A stretch of DNA of 64,000 bases from VGBV01 sp963813725 (GTDB taxonomy: Bacteria > Actinomycetota > Thermoleophilia > Solirubrobacterales > 70-9). The DNA is taken from the NCBI GenBank assembly GCA_963813725.1, contig CAWFAI010000004.1, positions 1 to 64,000 of the forward strand. Reading direction: 5' to 3'. Below, piece by piece: positions 49,255 through 57,811 of the stretch (positions are counted from its first letter, which is position 1; each line of letters opens with the position of its first letter). Both the position numbers and the translations under genes were made by a program. A model generated the notes under the pieces. It had not been told where the DNA came from. It ran no database searches and worked only from the letters and a program-made list of their open reading frames with translations.

Positions 49255-50057
49255 TGCCAACGCTCGAGGCCCGCGGCGTCGAGCTGAGCTGGAGCGAGAT
49301 CGGCAGCGGCAACACGGTGCTGCTGGTCCACGAGACCGCGACGAGCTCCGAGTCGTGGGAGCCGGTCGCGTCGGCGCTCGCGGAAGACGCCAGGGCCGTG
49401 AGATATGACCGCCGGGGCTGGGGCGCATCGAGCGCGCCCGACGGCTATCGGCGCACCACCATCGAGGAGCAGAGCGAGGACGCCGCCGTGCTGCTGGACT
49501 CGATCGAAGCCGGCGCCGCGGTCGTCTGCGGGGCCGGAGTCGGAGCCGTGATCGCCCTGGACCTGGTCATGCGCCGTCCGGAGTTGGTCGCGGGGGCGGT
49601 GCTGGTGGAGCCGCCCCTGATGGCGCTGTTGCCCGCAGCGACCGAGGCGCTCTCTGAGGACCGCGCGGCCCTGCAGGACGCCGTCGCCGATCGCGGGGCC
49701 GAGGGAGCGGTCGAGCTCTACCTCTCGGGGGCGCTCTCGGCCCTGGGCGCGGGGGCCGGCCGCCTGCCGCCCGACCTCACGGCCGGCGCGGGCGAGCGCC
49801 CCGCCGTCCTCTTCGCCGAGCTGGGCGCCCCTGCGGGGTGGCGCATGCCGCTGCCCGAGCTGGCCTCGGCTGCGAGGCCATCGCTGATCGTGACCGCGGC
49901 CTCGACGCCCCAACTGCTCCGCGAGGCAGCCGAGGCCCTTGGTTCGCGGCTGGCCGGCAGCGAGCTGCGAGAGGTGGACGAGGAGCGAACGGCTCCCCAC
50001 CTGGGCGACCCGGGCGGCGTCGCCGCGCTGGCGCTGGAGCTGGCCGGCCCCGGCTAG
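49254..50057 (+). CDS. Alpha/beta-hydrolase fold protein without the nucleophile Ser
   Basis: Start codon at 49254 overlaps the SDR stop. The 267-residue protein has the hydrolase opening VLLVHETATSSESWEPVASA, VRYDRRGWGASSAP and VEPPLMALLPAA. At the nucleophile elbow the sequence is CGAGVGAVIALDLVMRR, so GxSxG reads GAGVG and the Ser is replaced by Gly. The C-terminal His is only a candidate (EERTAPHLGD). It is probably non-catalytic or uses other residues. Coupling to the SDR suggests shared function. It converges on the next gene with the two stops sharing CTAG. Confidence 0.82.
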   Translation: MPTLEARGVELSWSEIGSGNTVLLVHETATSSESWEPVASALAEDARAVRYDRRGWGASSAPDGYRRTTIEEQSEDAAVLLDSIEAGAAVVCGAGVGAVIALDLVMRRPELVAGAVLVEPPLMALLPAATEALSEDRAALQDAVADRGAEGAVELYLSGALSALGAGAGRLPPDLTAGAGERPAVLFAELGAPAGWRMPLPELASAARPSLIVTAASTPQLLREAAEALGSRLAGSELREVDEERTAPHLGDPGGVAALALELAGPG

Positions 50058-50728
50058 GCGGCCTGGCGCGGCGCCGCGGTGACCTCGATCACGCCGCCCC
50101 GGCGGGCAGCGACGGCGCCGCCCTCCAGCACCACGGCGAGGATCGCGGTCGGGATCGCCGCCAGGACCGTGACCATGACGTCGATCGCGTAGGCCGCCCG
50201 ACCCCTCCCGCCGCCGGGCCGCAGCCGGCCCGAGAGCGCCTCGGAGGCGAAGTCGCGGTGGAAGGTGAGCAGGTTCAGCAGCGTCTGCCACATCGAGGCC
50301 ATCCCGGCGCGGGCCAGGTGGCGGACCGCGCTCACCTCCAGTCCGCGCTTCGCCAGCAGCAGCTCGGCGGCGCGCGGCGAGGGCGTGAGCGCGGTGTCGC
50401 CCGGGCGCAGTGCCGCCCAGTTCTCGGCTCCGAGCCAGGCCTGCATGCTCGAGGCGTTCGGGGCGCGGAAGACGTGATGGCCGTTGCCCGCTGCTCCCAT
50501 CAGCTGCGCAACCGCCTCCTCCGCGCCGGGGACGGCGTCGCGCGGGGCGGCGAGGCCGCAGTTCTCGCAGCGGTCGATCACCTGGTCCTCGCGGGGTCCC
50601 CAGCCCTCGGTCTCGACCCAGACGAACAGGGGCTGATCGCAGGCCGGGCAGCGCGCCCCGCCCGGAGCCGCACCCTGCTCGAGGGTCACGGTGGGCCGAC
50701 GGGCGGCCCTGCCCCTCGCGCGGGCCAT
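50054..50728 (-). CDS. Zinc-ribbon protein with C-terminal membrane helix, function unknown
   Basis: ATG at 50728 overlaps the upstream stop (TGATG), giving 224 residues. Two Cys pairs, ARCPACDQPLF and DRCENCGLAAPR, form a probable zinc ribbon. The middle NGHHVFRAPNASSMQAWLGA, SPRAAELLLAKRGLEVSAVR and ASMWQTLLNLLTFHRDFASE resembles the C-terminal part of some methyltransferase-like proteins, but no SAM motif is present. A helix VMVTVLAAIPTAILAVVLEG follows. I cannot assign a family. It is translationally coupled to the saccharopine-dehydrogenase-like gene. Confidence 0.65.
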   Translation of the reverse strand: MARARGRAARRPTVTLEQGAAPGGARCPACDQPLFVWVETEGWGPREDQVIDRCENCGLAAPRDAVPGAEEAVAQLMGAAGNGHHVFRAPNASSMQAWLGAENWAALRPGDTALTPSPRAAELLLAKRGLEVSAVRHLARAGMASMWQTLLNLLTFHRDFASEALSGRLRPGGGRGRAAYAIDVMVTVLAAIPTAILAVVLEGGAVAARRGGVIEVTAAPRQAA

Positions 50729-51870
50729 CAGGCAGCCACCGCTGCGGGCTCGCGGGGCTCGGACCCGACTTCCCACTCCACCTCGAAGCCGGCCAATCCC
50801 TTCAGGAACTTGCGGGTGTCGAACGCCTGCGAGGGAGCAAGGCCGCCCGAGGCGGGGATCCCGCCCTGGGAAGCGATCACGGCGCCGCGGGCGGCGGCGG
50901 CCGCGGTCAACCCATAGGGGTCACGGCCACGGATGACGCCGCGCCGGCGCTTGCGCCCCCGGGTCACGTCGCAGACGATCGTGAAGCGCGCCGCCGCACG
51001 GTCCTCGGGACTGGGGCCCTCGGGCAGCCTGGAGACGAGCGCCCCGAGGGCGCGCTTCAGCGGCGTCCTCATCGCGAGGCCCATCGGCCGGGTCACCAGG
51101 GGAAGCAGCGGGCCCATCGCCGGCGGGGCGATGGTCGAGGCGCTGAGGATCGTGCGCACGCGGCGGGTCGGGATGTGGCGCGGAACGGTGATCTGCTCGC
51201 CGGCGGGGTAGCGGATCATGCGCTTGCTGCCGATCGGCTCGCCGAAGTCGAAGCTGCCGCGACCAACGCTCTGGTCGGCGGGCATCCACTGCAGCTTGCG
51301 CCACTCGACGTCCCCGCCCTTCAGCATCTCCAGCGCCGACAGGGTCGTGCCGCGGGTCCCGCCGAACCCGGTCACCGCGTAGGCCAGCAGCACCTCGTCG
51401 ACCTCGCCCATGCCCTCGGCCGTGAGCGAGGCGATCATGTCGCCCGGGACGTAGTCGAAGCCCATCGCCGGGATCACGGCCACGCCGGCCTCGCCGGCCC
51501 CGGGGCCGTAGCGCTCCAGCGCCATCCGCATGAAGGGCTGCTCGCCGGTCGTGTCCAGGTAGTGGGTGGCGGTCTCGACCGCGGCCCGCAGCACCGGCTC
51601 GCCGTGCTGGGTGAAGGGCCCGGCGCACGCGATCACCGCGGCGCACTCCTCCAGCAGCGAGCGCAGCGACGCCAGGTCGTCCAGCGCGGCGGGCTGAACG
51701 CGGACCCCGCCGCCCAGCTCCTCGGCCAGGGCCTCGAGCTTGGAGCGGTTGCGGCCGGAGATGACGAAGTCCGCGCCCGCCTTGCGCAACTCGGCCGCGG
51801 TCAGCCTGCCGGTGTAGCCGGTGGCGCCGTAGAGCGCGATCGGGCCTCGCTGTCGCGAGATCAATGGCAT
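50728..51870 (-). CDS. Saccharopine dehydrogenase-like (trans-acting enoyl reductase type) protein
   Basis: Rossmann-fold reductase. ATG at 51870 has a TATCAT box 8 nt upstream. The 380-residue protein has the cofactor loop IALYGATGYTGRLTAAELRK, FVISGRNRSKLEALAEELGG, CAAVIACAGPFTQHGEPVLR and AAVETATHYLDTTGEQPFMR. The GATGYTG and CAGPF motifs are those of mycobacterial Rv2449c/Rv2953-type proteins; Rv2953 is a trans enoyl reductase in phthiocerol lipid synthesis. No polyketide synthase is nearby, so the substrate is unknown. Zinc-ribbon protein gene follows and is coupled. Confidence 0.85.
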   Translation of the reverse strand: MPLISRQRGPIALYGATGYTGRLTAAELRKAGADFVISGRNRSKLEALAEELGGGVRVQPAALDDLASLRSLLEECAAVIACAGPFTQHGEPVLRAAVETATHYLDTTGEQPFMRMALERYGPGAGEAGVAVIPAMGFDYVPGDMIASLTAEGMGEVDEVLLAYAVTGFGGTRGTTLSALEMLKGGDVEWRKLQWMPADQSVGRGSFDFGEPIGSKRMIRYPAGEQITVPRHIPTRRVRTILSASTIAPPAMGPLLPLVTRPMGLAMRTPLKRALGALVSRLPEGPSPEDRAAARFTIVCDVTRGRKRRRGVIRGRDPYGLTAAAAARGAVIASQGGIPASGGLAPSQAFDTRKFLKGLAGFEVEWEVGSEPREPAAVAA

Positions 51871-51878
51871 CGGCGCCG

Positions 51879-51884
51879 ATGATA
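51879..51884 (-). promoter_or_regulatory. -10 box of the gene at 51870 (leaderless type)
   Basis: TATCAT on the - strand, 8 nt before the ATG at 51870. Confidence 0.5.
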
Positions 51885-51918
51885 GGCAGACCGTGGAGCC
51901 CGCTCGCGGCCGCGCGGG

Positions 51919-51924
51919 TAGGCT
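51919..51924 (+). promoter_or_regulatory. -10 box of the CBS-domain gene (leaderless type)
   Basis: TAGGCT, 6 nt before the ATG at 51931. Confidence 0.5.
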
Positions 51925-51930
51925 CCAGCC

Positions 51931-52377
51931 ATGCAGCTCCGCGAGATCATGACCGCGGGGGTCATCACCGCCGGCGAGGGGGAGGAGGTCCGCGCCGTGG
52001 CGCGGATGATGCGCGACCGCAGCGTCGGCTCGGTGGTCATCTGCGACCCCGAGGGCGCCCCGGCGGCGATGATCACCGACCGCGACGTGACGGTGCGGGT
52101 GGCTGCCGGCGATCTGGACCTGTCGGCGCCCGCCGGCCAGCACGCCTCGAGGCCGCTGATCTCGGGCACCCCCGAGATGGACCTGGAGGAGGCCGCCGCG
52201 TTGATGGTCCAGCACCGGATCCGCCGCCTTCCCGTGGTCCAGGCGGGCGAACTGGCGGGCATCGTCACGCTCGACGACATCGCCGTGCGAACCGGCGACC
52301 TCGAGGTCGCCCAGCGCATGACCGCCGAGGTGATCGAGGGCGCACTGCCCGAGTTCTACTTCCACGAGCGCGGCTAG
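51931..52377 (+). CDS. Two-CBS-domain protein
   Basis: Small cytoplasmic protein that probably binds an adenine nucleotide. The 148 residues form a Bateman pair: CBS 1 MQLREIMTAGVITAGEGEEV to MITDRDVTVRV, CBS 2 RPLISGTPEMDLEEAAALMV to GIVTLDDIAVRTG. The DR(S)VGSVV and HRIRRLPVV strands are typical. Members act as energy or stress sensors, but no target is visible. It is a single gene divergent from the enoyl-reductase-like gene, with both promoters in about 50 bases. Confidence 0.9.
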   Translation: MQLREIMTAGVITAGEGEEVRAVARMMRDRSVGSVVICDPEGAPAAMITDRDVTVRVAAGDLDLSAPAGQHASRPLISGTPEMDLEEAAALMVQHRIRRLPVVQAGELAGIVTLDDIAVRTGDLEVAQRMTAEVIEGALPEFYFHERG

Positions 52378-52399
52378 AACGCCGACGGCCATCGGCTTC

Positions 52400-52405
52400 T
52401 AAGAT
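52400..52405 (+). promoter_or_regulatory. -10 box of the membrane protein gene at 52415
   Basis: TAAGAT, 9 nt before the TTG at 52415, which supports this unusual start codon. Confidence 0.45.
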
Positions 52406-52414
52406 GCGCGCCCC

Positions 52415-53554
52415 TTGAATCCCCCTGCGAACAGCGCGGCCCTGCTCGAGCGCGAGCGGCGCCTGATGACACCGGCGGGCTACGCGGCCCTGCTGGGGGT
52501 GCTCCTGTTCGTGGCCTCGATCGTGATCCAGGCCGGCGCCTCGGGCGAGAACCTCGACACCGACGCCGGCCTGCTGGCCCAGTACGGCGAGGAGGGCGGC
52601 AGGCTGGTGGCGGCGCGGGTCGTCTACGGACTGGCGTGGCTCTGCTTCACGCTTCCCCTGTACGTCCTCTTCACCGCCCTCCGGGCGCGCTCCGACAGGG
52701 TGCGTGGGATCCTGGTGGCCTTCTGCTTCATCGGACCGGTGCTGCTGGCGATCCAGGGACCGGTCCAGGCGATCGGCCTGAAGGACGCCGGCGAGAAGTT
52801 CCTGGAGGCGGAGCCCGCGGCCGAGGTCGCCGAGGCCTCCGGCGCCGAGGACGCGGCCGCCGAGAAGGCCGAGACGAAGCCGGGTGAGGCCGGGGCGGAG
52901 GATCCGGACGCGGGCGCCTCCGCCGGGTCCGGGGACGCCGAGGGGCAGGGCGGCGAGGTGACGACCACCCCGACCGAGGAGCCGACCCCGGCGACGACCG
53001 ATGAGGAGAGCGACACCGACGACGCCACCGAGCAACGGGCCGAGGACCAGATCGAGGACAGCGGGCTGGTCTCGTTCTCCCGGGCGCTGCTCCTGCCCGC
53101 CCTGCTGGGCCTGGTGATGGCGATGGTCTACACGTCGGTGTGGGCCATGCGCACCGGCCTCATGACCCGCTTCTGGGGTTCGCTCGGGGCCGCGCTCGGG
53201 GTCGCGGTGATCCTGCTGCCGTTCGCTCAGCTCGCGCTGCTCATCTGGTTCCTCGCCTTGGGTCTCCTGCTGCTCGACAGGTGGCCCCGCGGGCGCCCCC
53301 CGGCGTGGGATGCCGGCGTCGCGATCCCGTGGACGCGCCCGGACCAGGAAGCGGGCCAGGCGGCGCCCGATGCCGTCGAGGGCCGGGGGCGCGAGGTCCA
53401 GCCTGGCGAGCCGGCCGACGCCCCGGAGGGGGAGGGGCCCGGCAGCGAGGGGGAGGGGCCGGGCGGCGAGGCTCCAGGCGGCGACGACGGCCAGAACGGC
53501 GGCCAGAACGGCTCCGGCGGCACGCCGCCGCGCAAGCGCAAGCGCCGCCGCTGA
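52415..53554 (+). CDS. Membrane protein with acidic low-complexity loop
   Basis: Function unknown. TTG at 52415 gives 379 residues. Helices near 21-41, 67-90 and 97-118 precede an Ala/Glu/Asp/Thr-rich loop of about 90 residues (from about 130 to 215). Two further helices follow (LLLPALLGLVMAMVYTSVWA; LGVAVILLPFAQLALLIWFL). The tail of about 90 residues is Pro/Gly/Glu-rich and ends in a basic KRKRRR cluster. The long charged loop might bind divalent cations or partner proteins. No family assigned. Confidence 0.65.
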   Translation: MNPPANSAALLERERRLMTPAGYAALLGVLLFVASIVIQAGASGENLDTDAGLLAQYGEEGGRLVAARVVYGLAWLCFTLPLYVLFTALRARSDRVRGILVAFCFIGPVLLAIQGPVQAIGLKDAGEKFLEAEPAAEVAEASGAEDAAAEKAETKPGEAGAEDPDAGASAGSGDAEGQGGEVTTTPTEEPTPATTDEESDTDDATEQRAEDQIEDSGLVSFSRALLLPALLGLVMAMVYTSVWAMRTGLMTRFWGSLGAALGVAVILLPFAQLALLIWFLALGLLLLDRWPRGRPPAWDAGVAIPWTRPDQEAGQAAPDAVEGRGREVQPGEPADAPEGEGPGSEGEGPGGEAPGGDDGQNGGQNGSGGTPPRKRKRRR

Positions 53555-53556
53555 GC

Positions 53557-53562
53557 TACCCT
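53557..53562 (+). promoter_or_regulatory. Putative -10 box of the cupredoxin-like lipoprotein gene
   Basis: TACCCT just after the upstream stop. The leader would be about 48 nt; ribosome site GGAAGGGA lies before the ATG at 53617. Confidence 0.35.
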
Positions 53563-53616
53563 CGCGCTCTCGTTCAACCGAAGTGGGAGGGGCAGGGGCC
53601 CCGGAAGGGATTTTGC

Positions 53617-54502
53617 ATGTCCAAGCACGACCTGGGAGGTCGCCGCGCCGTCGCGCTGCTCGCCGCCCTTGCATTGAGCGCGACCACCGTCGCGGCCTGT
53701 GGAGACGACGACGATGACAGCGGTTCTTCGGATCCCAGCGCCGTAGCGATCGAGGTGAGCGGCAGCGGCAAGGCACCGGAGATCACCGCGCCGGCCGAGG
53801 CCGAGGCCGGCCCGGCCGAGGTCACGCTGACCAACAGCTCCGACGCGGAGGCGGACGGTCAGCTCGCCTTCGTCGCCGAGGGCGAGGAGCGCAGCGACGA
53901 AGGAGGTGATCGCCGAGCTCGACAACGCGGTCCAGGGCCGGCCGGTCGCCGACTGGTTCCAGGCGGCCGGAGGCCCCAGCGCCACCGATGCGGGCGCGTC
54001 CTCGACGGCGACCCTGGTCCTGGAGGCAGGCACCTACTACGTGCTGCCCACCACCGACGAGGGCACCCCGCCCGAGAGCCTGACGAAGTTCGAGGTGACG
54101 GGCGAAAGCGACGGCGAGCTGCCCGAGGCCGACGGCACGGTCAGCGCCGTGGAGTACAGCTTCAGCGGCGAGGGCCTGAAGGCCGGTGAGCAGGAGCTGC
54201 TGCTGGACAACACGGGCGGCACCTGGCACCACTTCCTGGCCTCGAAGCTGAAGGACGGCGCCACGATCGAGCAGGCCAAGGAGTTCCTGACCAGCCAGGG
54301 CCAGGGCGGCGGCCCGCCGCCGTTCGAGGACGAGACGAACCCGGTGGCGAGCACCGTGCTCGACGGAGGCAAGTCACAGATCGTGACCGCCAACCTCGAG
54401 CCCGGGAGCTACGCCTTCTTCTGCTTCATCTCCGACAAGCAGACTGGCGGCCCGCCCCACGTGGCCAAGGGGATGGTCTCCGAGGTGGAGGTCACCGAGT
54501 AG
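53617..54502 (+). CDS. Cupredoxin-like lipoprotein, one frame break
   Basis: Surface lipoprotein of unknown role. ATG at 53617 starts a signal peptide with lipobox TTVAAC and an Asp-rich linker (GDDDDDSGSSD). A first beta domain (VTLTNSSDAEADGQLAFVAE) is broken near 53900 by one extra G, continuing EEVIAELDNAVQGRPVADWF. A second domain has KAGEQELLLDNTGGTWHHFL, PGSYAFFCFISDKQTG and GPPHVAKGMVSEVEV. The His of WHHF and the later Cys, His and Met are in the order of type 1 copper ligands, so copper binding is plausible. About 295 residues. Confidence 0.75.
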
Positions 54503-54524
54503 CCGATTGCGCCCGCGTCGCCGC

Positions 54525-54884
54525 CTACCCGCCGGTGGGCGGCGGCGCGGCCATCAGCTCCACCCGGTGGCCGCCGGGCGCCAGCGCGAAGGCGCGGTCG
54601 GCGCCCCACAGCTGCCTCGTGTCCTCGACCTCGAAGCCGGCCTCGCGCAGGCGGGCCTTGGCATCGGCGTGATCGGGGACCACCACGGCGGCGTGCCCGA
54701 GCGCGGGAGCCGTGTGGCCCTCCGTCGAGATCAGGTGGATCTGCGTGCCCTCGCGCTCGACCCAGACGATCGAGTCGCCGAGCGCCTCGGGCGAGGCCAC
54801 CCGCTGGAAGCCGATCAGTCCCCAGAACTCGACCATGCGCTCGAGCTCGTCGGGCGGCACCTCGATGGAAACGTGTTGGAGCAT
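54525..54884 (-). CDS. VOC (glyoxalase/bleomycin-resistance fold) protein
   Basis: Small metal-dependent or binding protein of the vicinal-oxygen-chelate superfamily. ATG at 54884 is chosen, 17 nt after the acsA stop. The 119 residues show one complete beta-alpha-beta-beta-beta repeat pair: MLQHVSIEVPPDELERMVEF, IVWVEREGTQIHLIS, LGHAAVVVPDHADAKARLRE and FALAPGGHRVELMA. His 4, His near 52 (QIHLIS), His near 65 and Glu near 111 are metal candidates. Substrate unknown. It is probably transcribed with acsA. Confidence 0.83.
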   Translation of the reverse strand: MLQHVSIEVPPDELERMVEFWGLIGFQRVASPEALGDSIVWVEREGTQIHLISTEGHTAPALGHAAVVVPDHADAKARLREAGFEVEDTRQLWGADRAFALAPGGHRVELMAAPPPTGG

Positions 54885-54901
54885 GAAACCGAACGGAGGG
54901 G

Positions 54902-56890
54902 CTAGGCCCCGCCCTCTGCGAAGCGCCGCTGCACGTCCTCCACCACCTCTGGGTCGCGCAGCGTGGTGACGTCGCCCAGGTGCTCGCCCGTGGCGATGTC
55001 GCGCAGCAGACGCCGCATGATCTTGCCCGAGCGGGTCTTCGGCAGGTCGTCGCAGATCACGATCCGCTTCGGGCGTGCGAGCTTGCCGATCTTGTGGGCG
55101 ACGTGGCCACGGAGCTCCTCCGCGAGCTCCGGGCGCTCCTCGTCCTCCGGGATGGCGAAGGCGATGATCGCCTGACCGGTGTGCTCGTCGGGGACGCCGA
55201 TCACCGCCGCCTCGGCCACATGGGGGCTGGAGACGAGCGTGGACTCGACCTCCATCGTCGAGAGCCGGTGCCCCGAGACGTTGATGACGTCGTCGATGCG
55301 TCCCACGATCCAGAAGTAGCCGTCCTCGTCGCGCCGGGCGGCGTCGCCGACCAGGTAGATGTCCTTCCCGTAACGGTCCCAGTAGGTCTCGACGAAGCGG
55401 TCGCGCTCCTTGTAGAGAGTGCGCGCCATCGAGGGCCAGGGCCTGGTCAGCACCAGGGTGCCGGCGCCCTCTTCGATCTCGCCGCCGTCGGAATCGAAGA
55501 TCTTCGCCTCGATCCCCGGGAAGGGAACCGTCGCCGAGCCCGGCTTGGTCGTGGTCAGGCCGGGCAGAGGCGTGATCATGATCGCCCCGGTCTCGGTCTG
55601 CCACCAGGTGTCCACGATCGGGCAGCGGCCTCCGCCGATGTGCTCCTGGTACCAGAGCCAGGCGCGTGGGTTGATCGGCTCCCCGACCGAGCCCAGCAGC
55701 CGCAGCGATGAGAGGTCGTGCTTCTGCGGATGCTCGGTGCCCCACTTCATGCAGGCGCGGATCGCCGTGGGCGCGGTGTAGAAGATCGTGACCCCGTAGC
55801 GCTCGATGATGCTCCACCAGCGGTCCTCGGCGGGGTAGTTGGGCGCTCCCTCGTAGATGACGCTGGTGGCGCCGTTGGCGAGCGGGCCGTAGACGATGTA
55901 GGAGTGACCGGTGACCCAGCCGACGTCCGCGCCGCACCAGTAGACATCGGTTTCCTCATGTAGGTCGAAGACCAGCTTGTGGGTGGCGGTGACCCCGGTC
56001 AAATAGCCGGCGGTGGTGTGGAGGATCCCCTTCGGCTTCCCGGTCGAGCCGGACGTGTAGAGGATGTAGAGCGGGTCCTCGGCGTCCATCGGCTCGGGCT
56101 CGCACTCGGCGTCGGCCTCTTCCAGCAGCTCGTGCCAGAAGCGGTCGCGGCCCTCGCTCATCGGCGGACCGGTGCCGCAGCGGTCCACGACGACGATGTG
56201 CTTCAGCGTGGAGATCTCGCCGGCGACGGCGTCCACCGCCTCCTTCATCGGAATCGGTTCGCCGCGCCGCAGGGTGGCGTCGGCGGTGACCAGGGCCTTG
56301 GCGTCCGAGAACTGCATCCGCTCCTTGACGGACTCGGCCGAGAAGCCGCCGAAGACGACGTTGTGGATCGCCCCGATCCGGGCGCAGCCCAGCATCGCCG
56401 CGACCGTCTCGGGCAGCATCGGCAGGTAGATCCCGACCACGTCGCCCTTGCCGATCCCGAGCGACCGCAGCGCGTTGGCGAAGCGCTGTGTCATCTCCAG
56501 CAGCTCGGCGTAGGTGACGGCCCTGCGCCCCTCTTCGCCAGGGGAGTCCTCGGCGTCCTCGGCCTCCCAATGCAGCGCCACCCGCTCGCCGTTGCCGGCC
56601 GCGACGTGGCGATCCAGGCAATTGGCCGACGCGTTCAGCTTGCCGCCGCCGAACCACTTGGCGAACGGCGGCTCCGACCAGTCCAGGACCTGGTCGTAGG
56701 GCTCGATCCACTCCAGCTTGTCGGCCCACGAGGCCCACCACGCCTCGGGGTCGGCCTCCGCCCGCTCGTAGATGGCGGGGTCGCCGGCGTTGGCCTGCTT
56801 CGCGAACTCGGGCGGGGGCGGAAAGGTCCGCTCGGTATGGAGCAGGACGTCAAGCTCGCCTCGGCTCTCGCCTTCTCTGGGTTCGGTCAT
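54902..56890 (-). CDS. acsA: Acetyl-CoA synthetase
   Basis: Makes acetyl-CoA from acetate, ATP and CoA. ATG at 56890 follows a GAGGAGGAG site. The 662-residue protein has the Acs N-terminus EFAKQANAGDPAIYERAEAD, KLNASANCLDRHVAAGNGER, the ATP loop YILYTSGSTGKPKGILHTTA, WWQTETGAIMITPLPGLTTT and YLVGDAARRDEDGYFWIVGR. Near residue 621 the catalytic Lys lies in PKTRSGKIMRRLLRDIA, the site acetylated by Pat-type enzymes in relatives, so post-translational control is likely. It supplies gltA with acetyl-CoA. Confidence 0.96.
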   Translation of the reverse strand: MTEPREGESRGELDVLLHTERTFPPPPEFAKQANAGDPAIYERAEADPEAWWASWADKLEWIEPYDQVLDWSEPPFAKWFGGGKLNASANCLDRHVAAGNGERVALHWEAEDAEDSPGEEGRRAVTYAELLEMTQRFANALRSLGIGKGDVVGIYLPMLPETVAAMLGCARIGAIHNVVFGGFSAESVKERMQFSDAKALVTADATLRRGEPIPMKEAVDAVAGEISTLKHIVVVDRCGTGPPMSEGRDRFWHELLEEADAECEPEPMDAEDPLYILYTSGSTGKPKGILHTTAGYLTGVTATHKLVFDLHEETDVYWCGADVGWVTGHSYIVYGPLANGATSVIYEGAPNYPAEDRWWSIIERYGVTIFYTAPTAIRACMKWGTEHPQKHDLSSLRLLGSVGEPINPRAWLWYQEHIGGGRCPIVDTWWQTETGAIMITPLPGLTTTKPGSATVPFPGIEAKIFDSDGGEIEEGAGTLVLTRPWPSMARTLYKERDRFVETYWDRYGKDIYLVGDAARRDEDGYFWIVGRIDDVINVSGHRLSTMEVESTLVSSPHVAEAAVIGVPDEHTGQAIIAFAIPEDEERPELAEELRGHVAHKIGKLARPKRIVICDDLPKTRSGKIMRRLLRDIATGEHLGDVTTLRDPEVVEDVQRRFAEGGA

Positions 56891-56948
56891 CGCTCCTCCT
56901 CTGGTACCCGAAACCTATCCGGGCGACGCGGCGGTTGACGTCGCGCCG

Positions 56949-57743
56949 CTAGAGCGAGAAGAACCGGGCCCGGCGCCTTCGTCCCGCTTCGCCCGCGACG
57001 TCCAGGCGGCGCAGGACCGAGCCGCTGCCCAGCAGGGCCATTCCGACCGCCGCCAGTGCGATCGCCGCGAAGCCCGTGGCAGGCAGGCTCGAGCTGGAGC
57101 CGGCCGCGCCCGGGGATGCGACCGCGGCGGCCTCGCTGGTGCCGGATGAGGAGGCGCCCGAGCCGCCGCTGCCGCCGCCTCCCCCGCCCGAGGAGCGAAC
57201 CTCGATCGTGCCCGACTGCGCCTGGCCGTGGACGGTGCAGAAGTAGGGGACAGTGCCCACGTTCGTGAAGGTCTCGGAGCGGCTCTGGCCGCCGTTGAAG
57301 ACGCCCGTGTCGAAGCTGCCGTCGTCGGCCGTCGCGGAGTGGGGGGCCGCGCCGTTGTTCTTCCAGGTGACCGTGTCGCCGACCGTGATCGAGACCGTCT
57401 CGGGCCTATAGAAGTTGTCGCCGATCGAGACCGTCTTGTCCGCGGCGGCCTTCGCGAGCTTCTGCTTCTCCTTTGCCCCATCGGGCTCCGGGGCGGCGGT
57501 CTCGGTCGTGATTTCGCCGGTCACCTGCTGGGTCTCCGTGCCGGTCTCGGCCGGGCCCTCTGTGGGCACCTCACCGGCTCCCGGCTCGGGGGTCGCCGGC
57601 GTCGTCGGCGGCGGCCCGCCCGGCTCCGCGTCGGGGTCATCGGCGCCCCCTTGTGCCGCCGACAGCGCGGGCGCGGCGACGGTTACGGCCAGCACCAGCA
57701 TGCCCGCCCCTACGGTCTGCATTCGCCCCGCGATTCTCCTCAT
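56949..57743 (-). CDS. LPXTG-anchored secreted cupredoxin
   Basis: Predicted copper protein displayed on the cell wall. ATG at 57743 has a TAGGCT box 8 nt upstream. Of 264 residues, a signal peptide (GMLVLAVTVAAPALSAAQ) and a Pro/Thr/Glu-rich linker precede the plastocyanin fold: KTVSIGDNFYRPETVSITVG, WKNNGAAPHSATADDGSFDT and PYFCTVHGQAQSGTIEV. His, Cys and His ligands are present; the axial Met is replaced by Gln. A Gly/Ser linker leads to LPATG, a hydrophobic span (FAAIALAAVGMALLGSG) and an Arg-rich tail, a sortase signal. Confidence 0.85.
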   Translation of the reverse strand: MRRIAGRMQTVGAGMLVLAVTVAAPALSAAQGGADDPDAEPGGPPPTTPATPEPGAGEVPTEGPAETGTETQQVTGEITTETAAPEPDGAKEKQKLAKAAADKTVSIGDNFYRPETVSITVGDTVTWKNNGAAPHSATADDGSFDTGVFNGGQSRSETFTNVGTVPYFCTVHGQAQSGTIEVRSSGGGGGGSGGSGASSSGTSEAAAVASPGAAGSSSSLPATGFAAIALAAVGMALLGSGSVLRRLDVAGEAGRRRRARFFSL

Positions 57744-57751
57744 CCATGGCA

Positions 57752-57757
57752 AGCCTA
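57752..57757 (-). promoter_or_regulatory. -10 box of the wall-anchored cupredoxin gene (leaderless type)
   Basis: TAGGCT on the - strand, 8 nt before the ATG at 57743. Confidence 0.5.
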
Positions 57758-57811
57758 CCGGCCGACCCTGAGGGGGAAGCGAAGACGCGCCCGAGGACGG
57801 CTGGGTTCGCG

